A stretch of 64,000 bases of DNA from Ficedula albicollis (taxonomy: Eukaryota; Chordata; Aves; Passeriformes; Muscicapidae): assembly GCF_000247815.1 (NCBI RefSeq), contig NC_021673.1:109325432-109389431 (forward strand). Reading direction: 5' to 3'. Shown here piece after piece: positions 1 through 11,480 of this stretch. Each line of letters starts with the position of its first letter. Position 1 is the first letter of the stretch. Position numbers and translations under genes: made by a program. The notes beneath the pieces are model-generated. The model did not search any database. It was not told the DNA's origin and was given only the letters and a program-made list of their open reading frames with translations.

Positions 1-436
1 GTTGATGTTTGCATTGTGATATGTTTATTTTGATTTATTTTTATGCAGCTTAGGGCTCTATTAATTCAGTCACATTTACTCCTCCTGCTCACCTTCAAGT
101 TCACTATTATCAGCTTCTTACTTGCTTACCATCCCTGTATCACCATCAGGGATGTGCAGTTCGTTCTTTGCTCCTCCACATTAAAAGCACTTTGGAGGGT
201 TTGCTTTTTGCTATTCAGATCATCACACCTTCATGTAGCTGCTGCTGCTGTCCTGCTTTCATATGGGCAACCATATCCTTGATATTTAATTTTATTTTAA
301 ATTTCATCTGATAATTCAACTGACTATTCCAACTCAAAATCATAGGGATCAGCCTAGAAACTATACTTTCATTTTCCTGGGATCAGGAGATTGTGAGAAC
401 AGTGGCAGTTTGGTTGGATAAAGGGTTCCCTCTATC

Positions 437-598
437 CCACATGTGACTGATGGCTTTTACCAAATCATGCCTGTCCTCAGCAAGTTGATACTCTCATATT
501 TAATACCTGATCATTTTCCACATGTGACTGATGGCTTTTGCCAAATCATGGCTGTCCTCAGCAACTTGATACTCTCATATTTAATACCTGATCATTTT
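437..598. repeat. 81-bp tandem duplication
   Basis: Two head-to-tail copies (437-517 and 518-598) both start CCACATGTGACTGATGGCTT and end in TAATACCTGATCATTTT. They differ at only a few positions (TTTTAC/TTTTGC, CATGC/CATGG, CAAG/CAAC). The small divergence points to a fairly recent local duplication. No coding content. Confidence 0.95.
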
Positions 599-3500
599 GT
601 TCTGTGAATTTTCCTAATGATATTTTTTTTAACCTATGTACCCTTTAAGCTTCTGCTCTGTCAAAAGGAGTTTCCCAGTGTAGCCATGTTTAGGGTGAAA
701 TAATACCATCTTTTGTTTATGTTGAACCTTTTAGCATGTTGCTCTTTCACTAATGTGCTATTAGTGCTGTGCCTTATCACTTGTGCCTCTATAAGCTAAG
801 AAAAAAACTCCATATATTTCATTGTTTTGGAACAAAACACGTAGTTTTGTGAGTAAAAATAAAATGGTCCATAATGAATATGGCATAAAGTGTAAATTGC
901 AAATCAGAGCTGACAATTGAATGCCTGAAAATCCGATGTTGCAATTTTCCCCCTTTCTTTAAGACCTTTGAACAAATCATTTGGGGCTCACAACATCTGA
1001 AAGCGCTTAGGTGAAAGTGGCATGAAGAGGTGTGATCAAAGCCATTTTCATAGCAGACATAAAAATCATAGCATATCTGATTTAAGACAGGGTAAGCAAA
1101 AGCTAACCTGCCTGCTGGAGAAGATTCCATTGAAACTAGTTTTAGCTATCATGAGGCTCAAGTAGCATGTTTGGGACGCTGGAGATTTGGATCTGAAGCA
1201 AACCCTCACCAACAGGCATTTAAATACGCTCGAGACTCCGACTCTTGCGATGTTATGATGTTATGTATATGAAGAAAACTCACTTTAAATTATGCAGTCT
1301 GATGTTAGGATGAAGTTAAATTGCATACGAAATAATAATTTTCATTATCAGTTTAAAAATCACCCCGCATTTTAAAAAGCTGTTCGTAGGCATCTCGCAA
1401 TGTAGGTTAAAAGAGAAGAAAAAAACCCAACTTTTTAGCAAGGTAAAAAATAATGTGTTTAGCTTCAGGCACTCTCTAAACTGCCTCTTTTCTGAGAAGG
1501 GAACACAGATGTGTGAGATTCTGGATTTAGTTCCAAGCCAATACTCTTAATTAACTTCAAATTGTTTAAATATATAACATCTCAGTGCAGGATGCAGCAT
1601 CCTGGGGGTGCACTGGGCTGCACCCAGGTGTCTGCTGTTCCCAAAGTTCACCTGCAGCACCCCAAACCACTGCAAGGGGCAAACATATCTGCCTCATAAT
1701 GGCAAATTGCTTCAATGTGTGCCTGTTCTTTGGGCGTGAAAACAGGGCCAGAAGGGTGTTCGTACTGGCAGGAATGCTTGGGATATGAAACAGAAATATT
1801 GGTTAAAGCTTGAAGAGCACATTTTGCCATTGCTTTCAAATCACCCTGGGAATAACTGGGAGAAGGGAAAGGTACTTAGGAAAGACATAGGGGTTCTGGA
1901 AGATGGAAACTGGTCCTAGACTGCAGCTCTCAGGAACAGACAGTAGGCAATGAGCAAGTAGGGAGACTGGGTTTCGTTGGGCCAAGGGATGGGTTCTAGA
2001 GACATACAAAATGAAACAGGAAAAAGAATTTTCAATTAATTGAAATTCACTTTATGTGGTCTGTTCCATCAATGAAAAAGATCCAGTGGTTCACAACTCA
2101 AAAAGGGAGTTGCCAGTGCCTTCCTGTGGCCCCAGCCAAGGGTCCCTCAGCTCCCAGGGTGCAGATGTCATTGTTTGTGCTGATTGTAGGCTGCACAGGT
2201 CCTGTGGGCAGCAGCACCAAAAACAGCTCTGGGGAAGCTCATGTTTCTGTCCATTGGGGCAGGTTGTGTGCAGCAACCAGCATCTAGAGCTTCCAGCTGA
2301 GCACCCAGGGTAAAGGAAAATGCTATGGTACTCCTCAGTCTTATGGTTGATGTCCCCACTGAGGTCCTGAGGAAACTTAGGTGCATAAGCATGTAAGTGA
2401 GAGGTCTCTATCCTGTGCACAGTCAGTTTCAAATAAATCTTCTGATTTATTGAATGTTTTACTTTAATATTATTGGGGTTTTGCAATCCATGCATTTATA
2501 TGCAAATACAAGCATACACAAGCTTTTTGTACCTGATTTTTCTCCTGTTTTTGACTGGTAAGATACCACTGTAACTTCAATAACTTCAGGAGACTTGCTC
2601 AGAGCTAAAAGTAGTGTAAATGAGTGGATAATCAAGTCACCCCCCAGTTTCTGGGCTGCATGCAGACAGTGTCCTGAGGACATTTCTGTGCTGAGACCCA
2701 CGCCGTGAGGAGATCCCCAAGCAAGCAGCCAGAGAGCAAGCTCTGGTTGGCTGTGTCAGTGTGCTATGATGCTATTAATTAGTCCTGAGTTAATTATCCC
2801 TTGCAAGAGGCAGTGTTAACCTGGCTGTGTGGCTTTGGGGACCTGTGTAGTGTCTCTGCATGGGACTGTGCCATGTCATGCCTTGAGGATGTACCATCCC
2901 TTTCTGAGGCAAAGCAAGGTCTGCCACACTTTCTCTGTGTCACACAGGTGGCACAGGGGATTTTGGTAGGGAGGATGGTCTGTGTTGCTCAGAGGAGCAG
3001 TGAGGAAGACCACAGAATGAAAGGAAAAGGTTGTGGAAAAGGTCTGTAGAGTGGGTCTGTACTGTGGACAGTGGGCCTGAGTCACAGGGAGAATTCAAAA
3101 AGGTAAGAAGGAGGTTGATTATTTTCTGTCATGGGATCAAATGAAACAGACCCAAACCAAAGAAAATGAAGCATTTTTTTTCATGCAATGGATAATTAAG
3201 AAATCAAACTCTCTGTTCCAGTATTTTGTGTGTGTTGGACATTTATACGGGCTCAAAAAGCTAATTAGACAAATGGAAAAGCCACCCAAAGCTGTCAAAT
3301 TTCAAGACTCTCTTTAGGCTAAGGAAGTCCTGGGGCAGCAGCCACTTGAGGCCAGGAAACCACATCAAAGACAAGTCACTACTCCATCCCCTAGTCTTGT
3401 ATTTTTTCCCTGTCATATGCTGCTGGCCAGTGTCAGTGCCAGCCCTGGCTCAGAGAAGACTAGAGCTCTTCCCAGGCATCACTGCCACATTTGTAGCAAA

Positions 3501-3601
3501 TCTCATAGGTGTTCCCAATCTCCAAGGAGCTTCTTGTGGTTAACAATGTGCCTCCATCAAAAGTGTTCAGCTAGTAGGTATGTCCTTGGAAAAGGAACAA
3601 T

Positions 3602-3710
3602 CAGAATCACAGAAAGTCCTGGGTGGGAAGGGGGCTTAAGGACCATTTGGTTTCAACCCCCCTGTCATGGGTAGGGATGCCACTCACTACATCAAGTTGC
3701 TCAGGGTCCT
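3602..3710 (-). mobile_element. CR1 LINE 3'-end fragment
   Basis: On the plus strand this reads as the reverse complement of a CR1 3' end: AGAATCACAGAAAGTCC at the tail, then GGGTGGGAAGGGGGCTTAAG, then CAACCCCCCTGTCATGGG and TAGGGATGCCACTCACTA. CR1 is the dominant non-LTR retrotransposon of birds, and copies are usually 5'-truncated like this one. It has no coding capacity. Confidence 0.9.
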
Positions 3711-6700
3711 ATGATTAGGACCACAGAAAAAATAATAGTGCAAAATCATGTCATTTTTTTCATTTGGGGTTTTACCCATACTGCAGAAGAAATGCATGGC
3801 ACCAGTTCATGACTTACAATGAGAAAAATTACAACATGGCCCACAAAGAGCATAGAAAAAATATGTTACTTGGATAAAATTTTAGGCCAACTCATACCAA
3901 CTTAAGTAGTGTAGGAATACAGTACCAAACCCCAGACACTGTGTGTCTCATTCTGAGAAAAATTCAAGCATGTGTTGCCATAGACAGGCTAGCACCAGCA
4001 TTTCTAATCTTTAACAAAAGCTTAGTAACTTCAAAAACTACAGAAAGATCTAGTAGCATGTAATAAGTGAAGTAAGCAAAGAATTGTGGAGCTGTAATGC
4101 TGAGCAGGCTGATTGATATTTGCCAGGCTTCTGAAGCTCAGCTCCATCCCTTATGTTCAAGGCAGGCAAATGAGAAAAGGAAATTCAGAAAAGGATGATA
4201 ATTAGTGGTGTCTCCCTCAGCAAAGGCCTTGAAAGTTTCCAAACCGGCTCCTGCCTTTCTCAGCCTGACAGGAATTAGCCCAGAGAAACCGTGTGCATGA
4301 AAATATTTGTCTGATTTAGCAACATCATTCATATGTTCAGGAACTCCTTTGAACAACCAAGTGAGCCAGGAATCTAATGAACAAACAGTTGAATGTAACC
4401 TCTGGATAACCCTCTAATCTTCTCCATTCCCCTTGAAAATCCGAGGAGGAAAACACTAGAAGACAACAGATTGAAAAAGCCTGACCGAGGGAACTGCTGG
4501 CGGACAGCTAGGCATGGGTGTTTCTCTTGTTTGCAAATTTTAGCAATTAAGAAAGTGTTGAAAGATTCTGAAAACATGTTATCATTGAGAGAAGAGAGAC
4601 TCCTAGGATTTAAATGTCAGACAGAAATAGGGTAAAAGACTGATTGGCTTTAGTTGATGGTAAGTCAAAACTAAATTCAGACTTTCCCCTCAAACAACAT
4701 AAGCTGTCAAATATGAAAGTGAGCAAGTCATTCTTCTGATTTCACAGGCTATGAATACCAAAGCAACACATACCATAATAGCAAGACAGTGTTGAGAGGA
4801 GCTCTAAAACTCCATCTGATCCTCCATATGTTGCAAGAGAAGTAAGAGTTTCTGAAGGAGACAGAGTCACAGGGAGAAGAAAATGTCTCAAAGACTCTGG
4901 AGATGGTTTTGTGGGCAGATACTACTATGAGAAGGGAAGCAGAAGTAAAAAAAAAGCCAGATATTTATTAGGAAAAGCTGTGAATAAGGTTAAACATTTA
5001 CAAATAACACATCAAGCAGCTAACATCTAATCAAAAGCATGGTCTTTCATTTTATGCCAGAAAATTAATTATATTGAATTAAATCTAAAGAACAAATGTG
5101 ACTGGAAATAAAGCATGTTGAAGGATGAATGAATCAACAGGAATCTTAAATTCATGAGGAACAATGACCTAGTCACCAAATCAAATATGGGTTCGCAAAT
5201 GTAATTAAGAAAATAAAAATAATCCTATGCCAATCATTAAACAGTTAAAGCATGGGGAGTGATGAGTGAAATGATGACAGTCAAGAAAAAAAAGAAAACA
5301 TTTAATAGTTGTTTTCTATTAAAAAAAAAAAAAGTACGAAAGACTCCGAAAGGTGGGCGTTGCCCTGAATTGAAAATCTCAATATGCCTTTTGACTCTCA
5401 GTTCTTGTTGATCTCTGGTCTCATTGTCTTCAAAGACAGCTTTGTTTCCTCTTATCCACTGCCCATTACTTAATCAGGACATAATGCACCTTGTGGAGGT
5501 GTTGCTATATCTTAGGGCCCTGTGATTTGATATTGCCAAAGTGACTCGGCAAACAAAGCAGCATAATTTGTTACTGAACTTCTGACCACTCTTCTAAACA
5601 AGCATATCATTGATCCCAAAAACAAGGATGAAGGTTGCCTGAGAACAAGAGCCTAGAATGGACACAAACGTTAAACAGCAGACAAACAGGGCAGAGATCA
5701 TTAGATTTGAGACAGCCAGTATTCCAGGGCTCACTTGGACACAGCCATGGCCTGTATAGCCATAGGACTTTAAATTACAGCATCTTGGAACTACTTTACA
5801 TTTTAAATCTTAAAGCAAGCACTCTACATTGCTCCCCGAGGTCCATGCAAAAGTAATGGTTTGGTAGGATGCTCAGCAGGAACCCATGCTGCTGGCAAAG
5901 TCAACAGCACCATTTCTATAGCAGCAGATTCTTTCCCAATAGCTCAGCGGTTCTTATTTGCTCTGATTTGGGCATCCAGAAGGATCACTGCCCAAGCAAG
6001 TGACATCTACAGCAGAAACAACCATAAATGTGCTTTGCTTTACCATTCCAGAGAATTTTGCAGATGAAAATTTATGCTTAGAAGATAACAAATAAGAGAA
6101 GCATCACGCACACGCCTAAAACCCATCCTGACCCTGCTTAAAATTTAGTTGTGTGCTCATAAGAAAAATAATGGCACAGAGGAAATTCCTTTTCCTGCAG
6201 AAAAGAGAATTCTGTCATCTCTTTGTCCTTCCTACACATGGACTAGATGAACCAGAAAAGACATTTTACTCTTGGCGTTTTTATTCCAAATCATATCTAA
6301 GATTTGGGATATTACTCACATAGATGATTGCTTACTACAAAAGCCATCTGTTTTATACTTGAAAATAAATAGACAATGAAATATCTCAATGTATTTCATT
6401 TTACCCTTTACCAAACTGCATTTGTGTGCTTAACGTTAACCTTCCCATTCAAATGTCATTAGCTGCTAATTAAGATGTTGATATGCTGATTGTATATCTT
6501 GCAGTAGGAGATGATTTGCAGGCACTTACTAGGTGTTTATCAAACTCCAGCACACGTATTGGTTTAGCATGTGTGGCACATTTAATTTACTGAACACTGT
6601 CCCAGTTCTCCACGTTGTTTTTTTTTTTTTCCTAATACATAATGAGCAAAACATGGCAATTTGTCAGGAATAACCTCGGAAGAGAAGTGACCTAGGCACT

Positions 6701-7466
6701 CTCGTGCAAACAGTTTTTACCTATGATTTCAAGATACCTGATTTAGAAATCTCTAAAACTATCCCAGCATATTACTAACAAAATGAATAAGCCCTCTGAA
6801 TTTGTTTACAATTTACAATGTCCCATAGTCAGACACAGAAGCCTCCACAGTGTTAAAGGGTTTTTTTCCAAGGAACTTTCTTGCTACTGGCAAGAAGTTT
6901 AAGTCAGAGAAAAGCAGTAATGATTCTGTTAGTGCAAAAGCAGTTCTGCAACACAGGGTACATTTTCACAGGACTTTTTAATATAATTTATGAATATTTG
7001 CTCGCAACATAATTGTCTTTTCTGCTGACATTTTCAAAGCAACACTGTGATTTGTTGGGTCTCCTGAGAGTCCAAGTACAAAACTGATAATTATATTAAA
7101 TATACATAGACAATAAAGAGTGTGTTTACATAACTATGCCCATAAATATCTGGTTGAACAGTCATTGTTCTCAAAACCCTTTTAAGCAGCTCTCAGAGGG
7201 ATCCAATTCTAATGACATGATGGTTTAAAAGATGTTGCTCAGTCTTGTTCCATATTTAATTAACTTTCCTTTTTTAAACTTGTGATGGTGGAGACAATAA
7301 CAAATAGCTCTGAAAAGAGAACGAGCCTTGAAACATGAGTGAGACCTTGTCAGGCTTTTGTGTGGCACATACAGAAGAAGATCTGCACACAAGAGTTGGT
7401 GACCAGGGACTGTCCAGCTCCTGGGGGACTCTGTTGCTGTAGCATTCACAGTTCACTACATAAACT

Positions 7467-7500
7467 AATAACAACAACAGCAACAACAATAATAATAATT
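7467..7500. repeat. Short AAC/AAT trinucleotide microsatellite
   Basis: An imperfect run of ACA/ACAACAGCA passes into ATAATAATAAT. It is a simple repeat with no other visible role. Confidence 0.85.
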
Positions 7501-10500
7501 AAACAGATCTTCTGCATACCAATAAGGGAAGTGACATAGGGAGGGAAAGTGAATGTATTAAAGGGAAAAATTGGTTGAATAGGCCTAAACTTGTTTGTTT
7601 TTGTGCTGTTATAGAGCAGTGAAGCAAATACTTTTAAGAGAATGGCACATTGCCCACCAAGATGTAAAGGGCGTGTGAGCATTAATTGAGCATCAGTGTA
7701 TGACTGAGCACATTAAGCAGGAATCAAGGTAACATTTCCAAATTCATGCACAGTCTTATTCTGTGGAGTCCTTCACATTGCCTCATCCTAGACAGGGCTG
7801 CTACAGCAGCACAATATTCTGTTTTCACACTGAGCTATTTTTAATTGTCACCAATTATAATTAATTTACTTTTATGTGCCCTGGTTGTCACAATATTAAC
7901 ATTTCTAAGTCTTTCCCTTTGCAGGCTGTGAGAATCTGTTGTGACATCTCAATAAAGTGGGATTCAATCAAGGTGTGAATGAATTGTTAATCTTGTTATA
8001 AATAGAAAATGCCATATGTTGGTAAGGAAGGGACATCTCCCTTTTTCTGTTGTTGAGGACAGTGGTAATGAAACAAAGTGAGTGGTCATGCCAGAATTAC
8101 TAATAAAGTCCAGTCACTGAGACATGGAAAGAACTTCAGCTTTTTCCCTGCTATTAAGAAGGAAGGGGTAACTATTAATGTGTCCTAAGCAGAGCTTTTG
8201 AAATTTTTTTCATGGGGTTTGTAAAGTGACTTGTAATTCAGGAAAAGCAGTGACAGCAAAGAAATTCTGATAACCTCCATGTACACTGAACCATCTAAAA
8301 TGGATTGGAAAGTCTAAATTACAGGCAACTGGCTATGAACACATGTATGATGGCAGCAATTCTGGGTTTGGGTAGCTGAATGTCATAAAGGCCTAATACA
8401 TGCTTATTCCTGGACTATCTTTTGTTCAGATCAAAAATCACTGCATTTCCTCATAAATCCAGTGCTCAGATATTGTGTGGGTAGGTCACTTCACTTCTGC
8501 AGTATAAATTCTGTATTTATATCTGCTTTAGGTCTGTGACATTTCCTAAACATAGCTCTGGCAATCAAGCGAAAGGACTAATTGCTTTATTAAACTATTA
8601 CTTGGAGCAAAGCCCATGTCCACTTGAAATCTTGGGAATATAGTTGGTCTCAGAGGTAAAAGGATACCTTGTCCATCAGCCTATCCACACAACCCTTGAA
8701 GAGGTTTATCCTTTGACATTAGGCTAAGGGCACGAGGAGGGGCTTCTCTTAGCTTTTGCTAACCCAGGGCAGAGAAAGGCATGCCACAGCTGAAAGGCAC
8801 ACATGCACAGAGTGCCGTGTCTCTTCTTCCAACAGGCAAGATGATCTGCCTCTCCTGTTGATTTTTCTAAACGCTGTGGTAATTCCCCAAGCACTACTCA
8901 GTTCTCATTGGGAAGTTCGGATGTCTTCCATAATCTATTTAAACAGCTATTTAGGTATCACTGAGAAACCTGTTACTTTAGAAAAGGTAAGAGGATTCCA
9001 GCACTTGATACCAGCAGCCAGCTCTCAGAAGCCACCTGGGGCTGCCTGTGGCCACAAGACCCCTCTATTCCCCTGTGCAGACCTCAAGGGACAATTGATG
9101 CGTGAAGTCTTCATCACATTTGCTGTTGCTGTGTTTACTGTTCCTTTATTTACGTATCTAGAAATTCAACATCTCTGCATGTTTTGCAAGCTGTCATGAC
9201 ATGAGACGCTAGTAATAGACTATGTTTTGCTTGCTAACATATTTTTGACATATTTTAGCTTTTGATTATAAGATTACATCTTTCCTTGCTACCATCTGTC
9301 TCAACTCAGTGGCACTCTGGCATTTACAAAAACAGTAGGGTGTAATATTTCTTATATACTTGAACTCTACTACAAACATGTTATTTTCAGTCTTAACCAA
9401 TATGTCACACTTTCACACATGAAGGCTGAAACGCCTTATATCCTTTAAGGTATCTGTCAAAAATAAAGAACATATCATCACATTCAATTTGGCTGAGATG
9501 AGTAATATATTAATGAGAATAAGAATGGGAACGGTTTCTGACTTATAAATAGAGCTGGCATTTTACATGCTTTATGTATTCATGCCTGCATTTATCCTTT
9601 TGTCAGCACAAATGAGATATTCATACAAAACCTGGGAATTTCTTTCTTGCATCTAGCAAAATCTGCACAATATTTTCAAAGCCGGAATTTTAAATATGAC
9701 ACATTTTTTCTTGAAATATCTGGTCGCCAGACACTTTCTGACTTTACTTCTTTTCTCTCTGTCCTCCATAGGTAAGGAGTCAAATTGTTGCATTCAGCAA
9801 ACTGGAAATCACACTTTATATCTACCCTGACAGCACTAGGTGAGCAGTTCTAGACATTTGAAGTTGTTGTGATATGTGGCTGTTTAAAGGCAGTATTTCA
9901 GCAGCACTGGTTTTCATGAGATACAAGTAGAATTCCAGCAACAGGATAAGATAACAGAATAGCTGGACAATGTTTTTTTGTTCCTTGTTTGTAGGTGAGC
10001 TGGGGTAGCGGGGGACAGGGGTAGACAAGGAGAGGTTTTATCCCCTTTTTTCTTCTCTTGGAAACTGCAGGCAGCCGGGAGCCAATTCAGACCTGAGCAA
10101 GGCTGTGGGGTGTTGTGAGAGCTCCCCCCGGGGCAGGGCGCCAGCAAGAATCACCCTGCAGTGTGCACCACCTCCAATTCTGCCACCCATGCCAGAGGAG
10201 AGGGTGAGGGATGTCAGCTTAACAGCTCTGCTGGCCAGAGCTGTGCTGGCTCCCTCTCATCAGTACCAGACCCAGCTCACTAAGGGATATTTCATTTAAA
10301 TTTACCGATAATTATACACGGAAGATGCGTGGTGACTCCTCTGGCAACCAATGTGTCAAGTGTGTAAGTATGAAATTGCTGACACAGAAAGATAAAAGAA
10401 ACAAACCCAGAAAACAGTGAATATCACTCTCAAGCACACATTGCTTTGCAGTGGGCCAGCAGATTTGTTTTTACCACTACATTTATTTCAATACTTACCT

Positions 10501-10649
10501 TTGAGAAAAGCAACCTATTCCTATTGAGCAGATAGAAGAGATACAGATAGAATGGGATTCCAGATCTTGGTGGTTTTTTAGGTAACATAGCAGCAGTAAT
10601 AATAATGTTACTTTCTGAGGAAAAAGACAAGACACAAAGCACACTCACA

Positions 10650-11450
10650 CATAATGGTAAACTGAATTTATTTCCTTTTGGAAAACAATTCCAGTAATCT
10701 CCAGGTTCAGACCGCAGAGTAAACATTAATAACAGTAACATACAGGTTAGTTCAACTGATTCAAGAATTTGGCCGTGTGAAATCATTAAGGAAAGTCTTG
10801 AACACTCAAAGCTTCAAATGGTATCCAGGAAAAAAAATTCTTTGACAAACTACGTAACAACTATTGCATATATGGTAATGCTATCTGTCATATCGCAAGG
10901 CTTACAAATATATATACGGGCCTTATTCAACTGTGGGTTCCTGCTCTGTGAGAAAGAGTCTCTTCATATTTTTTGCAAGAATCTTCAGCAATAAAAAATA
11001 GTCTTAGATTCATCCGTTTGTATACCAAAAGAGAGATTTCTAGACTGAAGTTTAAACGAAAGGGAGGCCAAACAGAGCTGCAATGGAACATAGCTATTAC
11101 CTTCTCCCTCCTCCTTGAAAATGATATTTTTTCTTAAGCTATTTTTTTCCCCTCACACAGTATTATTATTATTTGTATCTTTCCTGAATAGGGCCCAAGT
11201 CCACTTGTCTTTATAAGACCATTTTAGTATCAGACAACATAATACATGTGCAACACTTTATATACAGGAAGTCTATCCGGTGCTCAAAAGTTCAAACACA
11301 TGAACATCCAACAGTTTCGATAATACAAGTTTTATGGTACAATACAATGATTCTGAATAATATACATTAACAATGAAAGTTTCGTGCAAAGAGTAAAATG
11401 TGTTCCCTTTTTGTGCCACAAAGAATCCTCTGGAAGAGATGGGCCTTGCA
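10650..11450 (-). other. ZNF521: 3'UTR of the ZNF521-family gene
   Basis: This follows the TAG stop on the minus strand and runs about 800 bases to the first AATAAA (10667-10672) with a convincing downstream element. It is AT-rich, has no splice-site pair I would trust, and has no CR1. The lower boundary is an estimate, because cleavage is expected 10-30 bases past the hexamer. A second AATAAA at 10482-10487 could extend the UTR to about 10460. Confidence 0.65.
10667..10672 (-). terminator. Likely main polyadenylation signal, AATAAA
   Basis: This is the first canonical AATAAA found when reading the minus strand from the stop codon. About 15-40 bases beyond it the minus strand is strongly GT-rich (TGTGTGAGTGTG, then TTTGTGTCTTGTC), as expected of a cleavage-stimulation element. 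A second AATAAA (10482-10487) lacks such a clear GT-rich follow-up and may be a weaker distal site. Confidence 0.6.
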
Positions 11451-11480
11451 CTAACTGCTGTGCTGGGTCATCGTATGATT
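11451..11480 (-). CDS. ZNF521: ZNF521-family gene, terminal coding segment (last 9 codons and TAG)
   Basis: The acceptor (T-rich tract ending TTGCAG) is followed in phase 0 by codons for NHTMTQHSS and then a TAG stop. The segment supplies the two histidines (H-x4-H) that complete the final C2H2 finger, whose CTQC half lies in the exon at 38624-38739. Joining the two gives C-x2-C-x12-H-x4-H, which is strong evidence that this 30-base piece is real despite its size. From memory, the NHTMTQHSS ending fits ZNF521, whereas ZNF423 orthologues end differently; this is recalled, not searched. The rest of the exon is 3'UTR. A protein-coding remainder this short behind a 27-kb intron is easily missed by gene finders. 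Confidence 0.9.
   Translation of the reverse strand, partial: NHTMTQHSS

Larger units (their letters stand above)
1..10649. other. 3' flank of the gene; apparently non-coding
   Basis: This AT-rich stretch contains an 81-bp tandem duplication (437-598), a CR1 remnant (3602-3710) and a small AAC/AAT microsatellite (about 7467-7500). Several open frames occur, the longest 147 codons from a TTG at 8756, but none shows a recognisable domain, splice context or codon periodicity. The AT-rich, homeobox-site-rich stretches at about 6430-6560 and 7830-7920 could be regulatory, but nothing in the sequence proves it. Confidence 0.6.

Noticed and set aside
437..598. CRISPR-like or array-like direct repeats
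   Set aside because: The two copies are directly adjacent with no spacers, and the genome is eukaryotic. It is a plain tandem duplication.
8756..9199. 147-codon plus-strand open frame downstream of the gene
   Set aside because: It starts at TTG, has no recognised domain or homologue that I know, and lies in ordinary AT-rich flank. It is compatible with chance.
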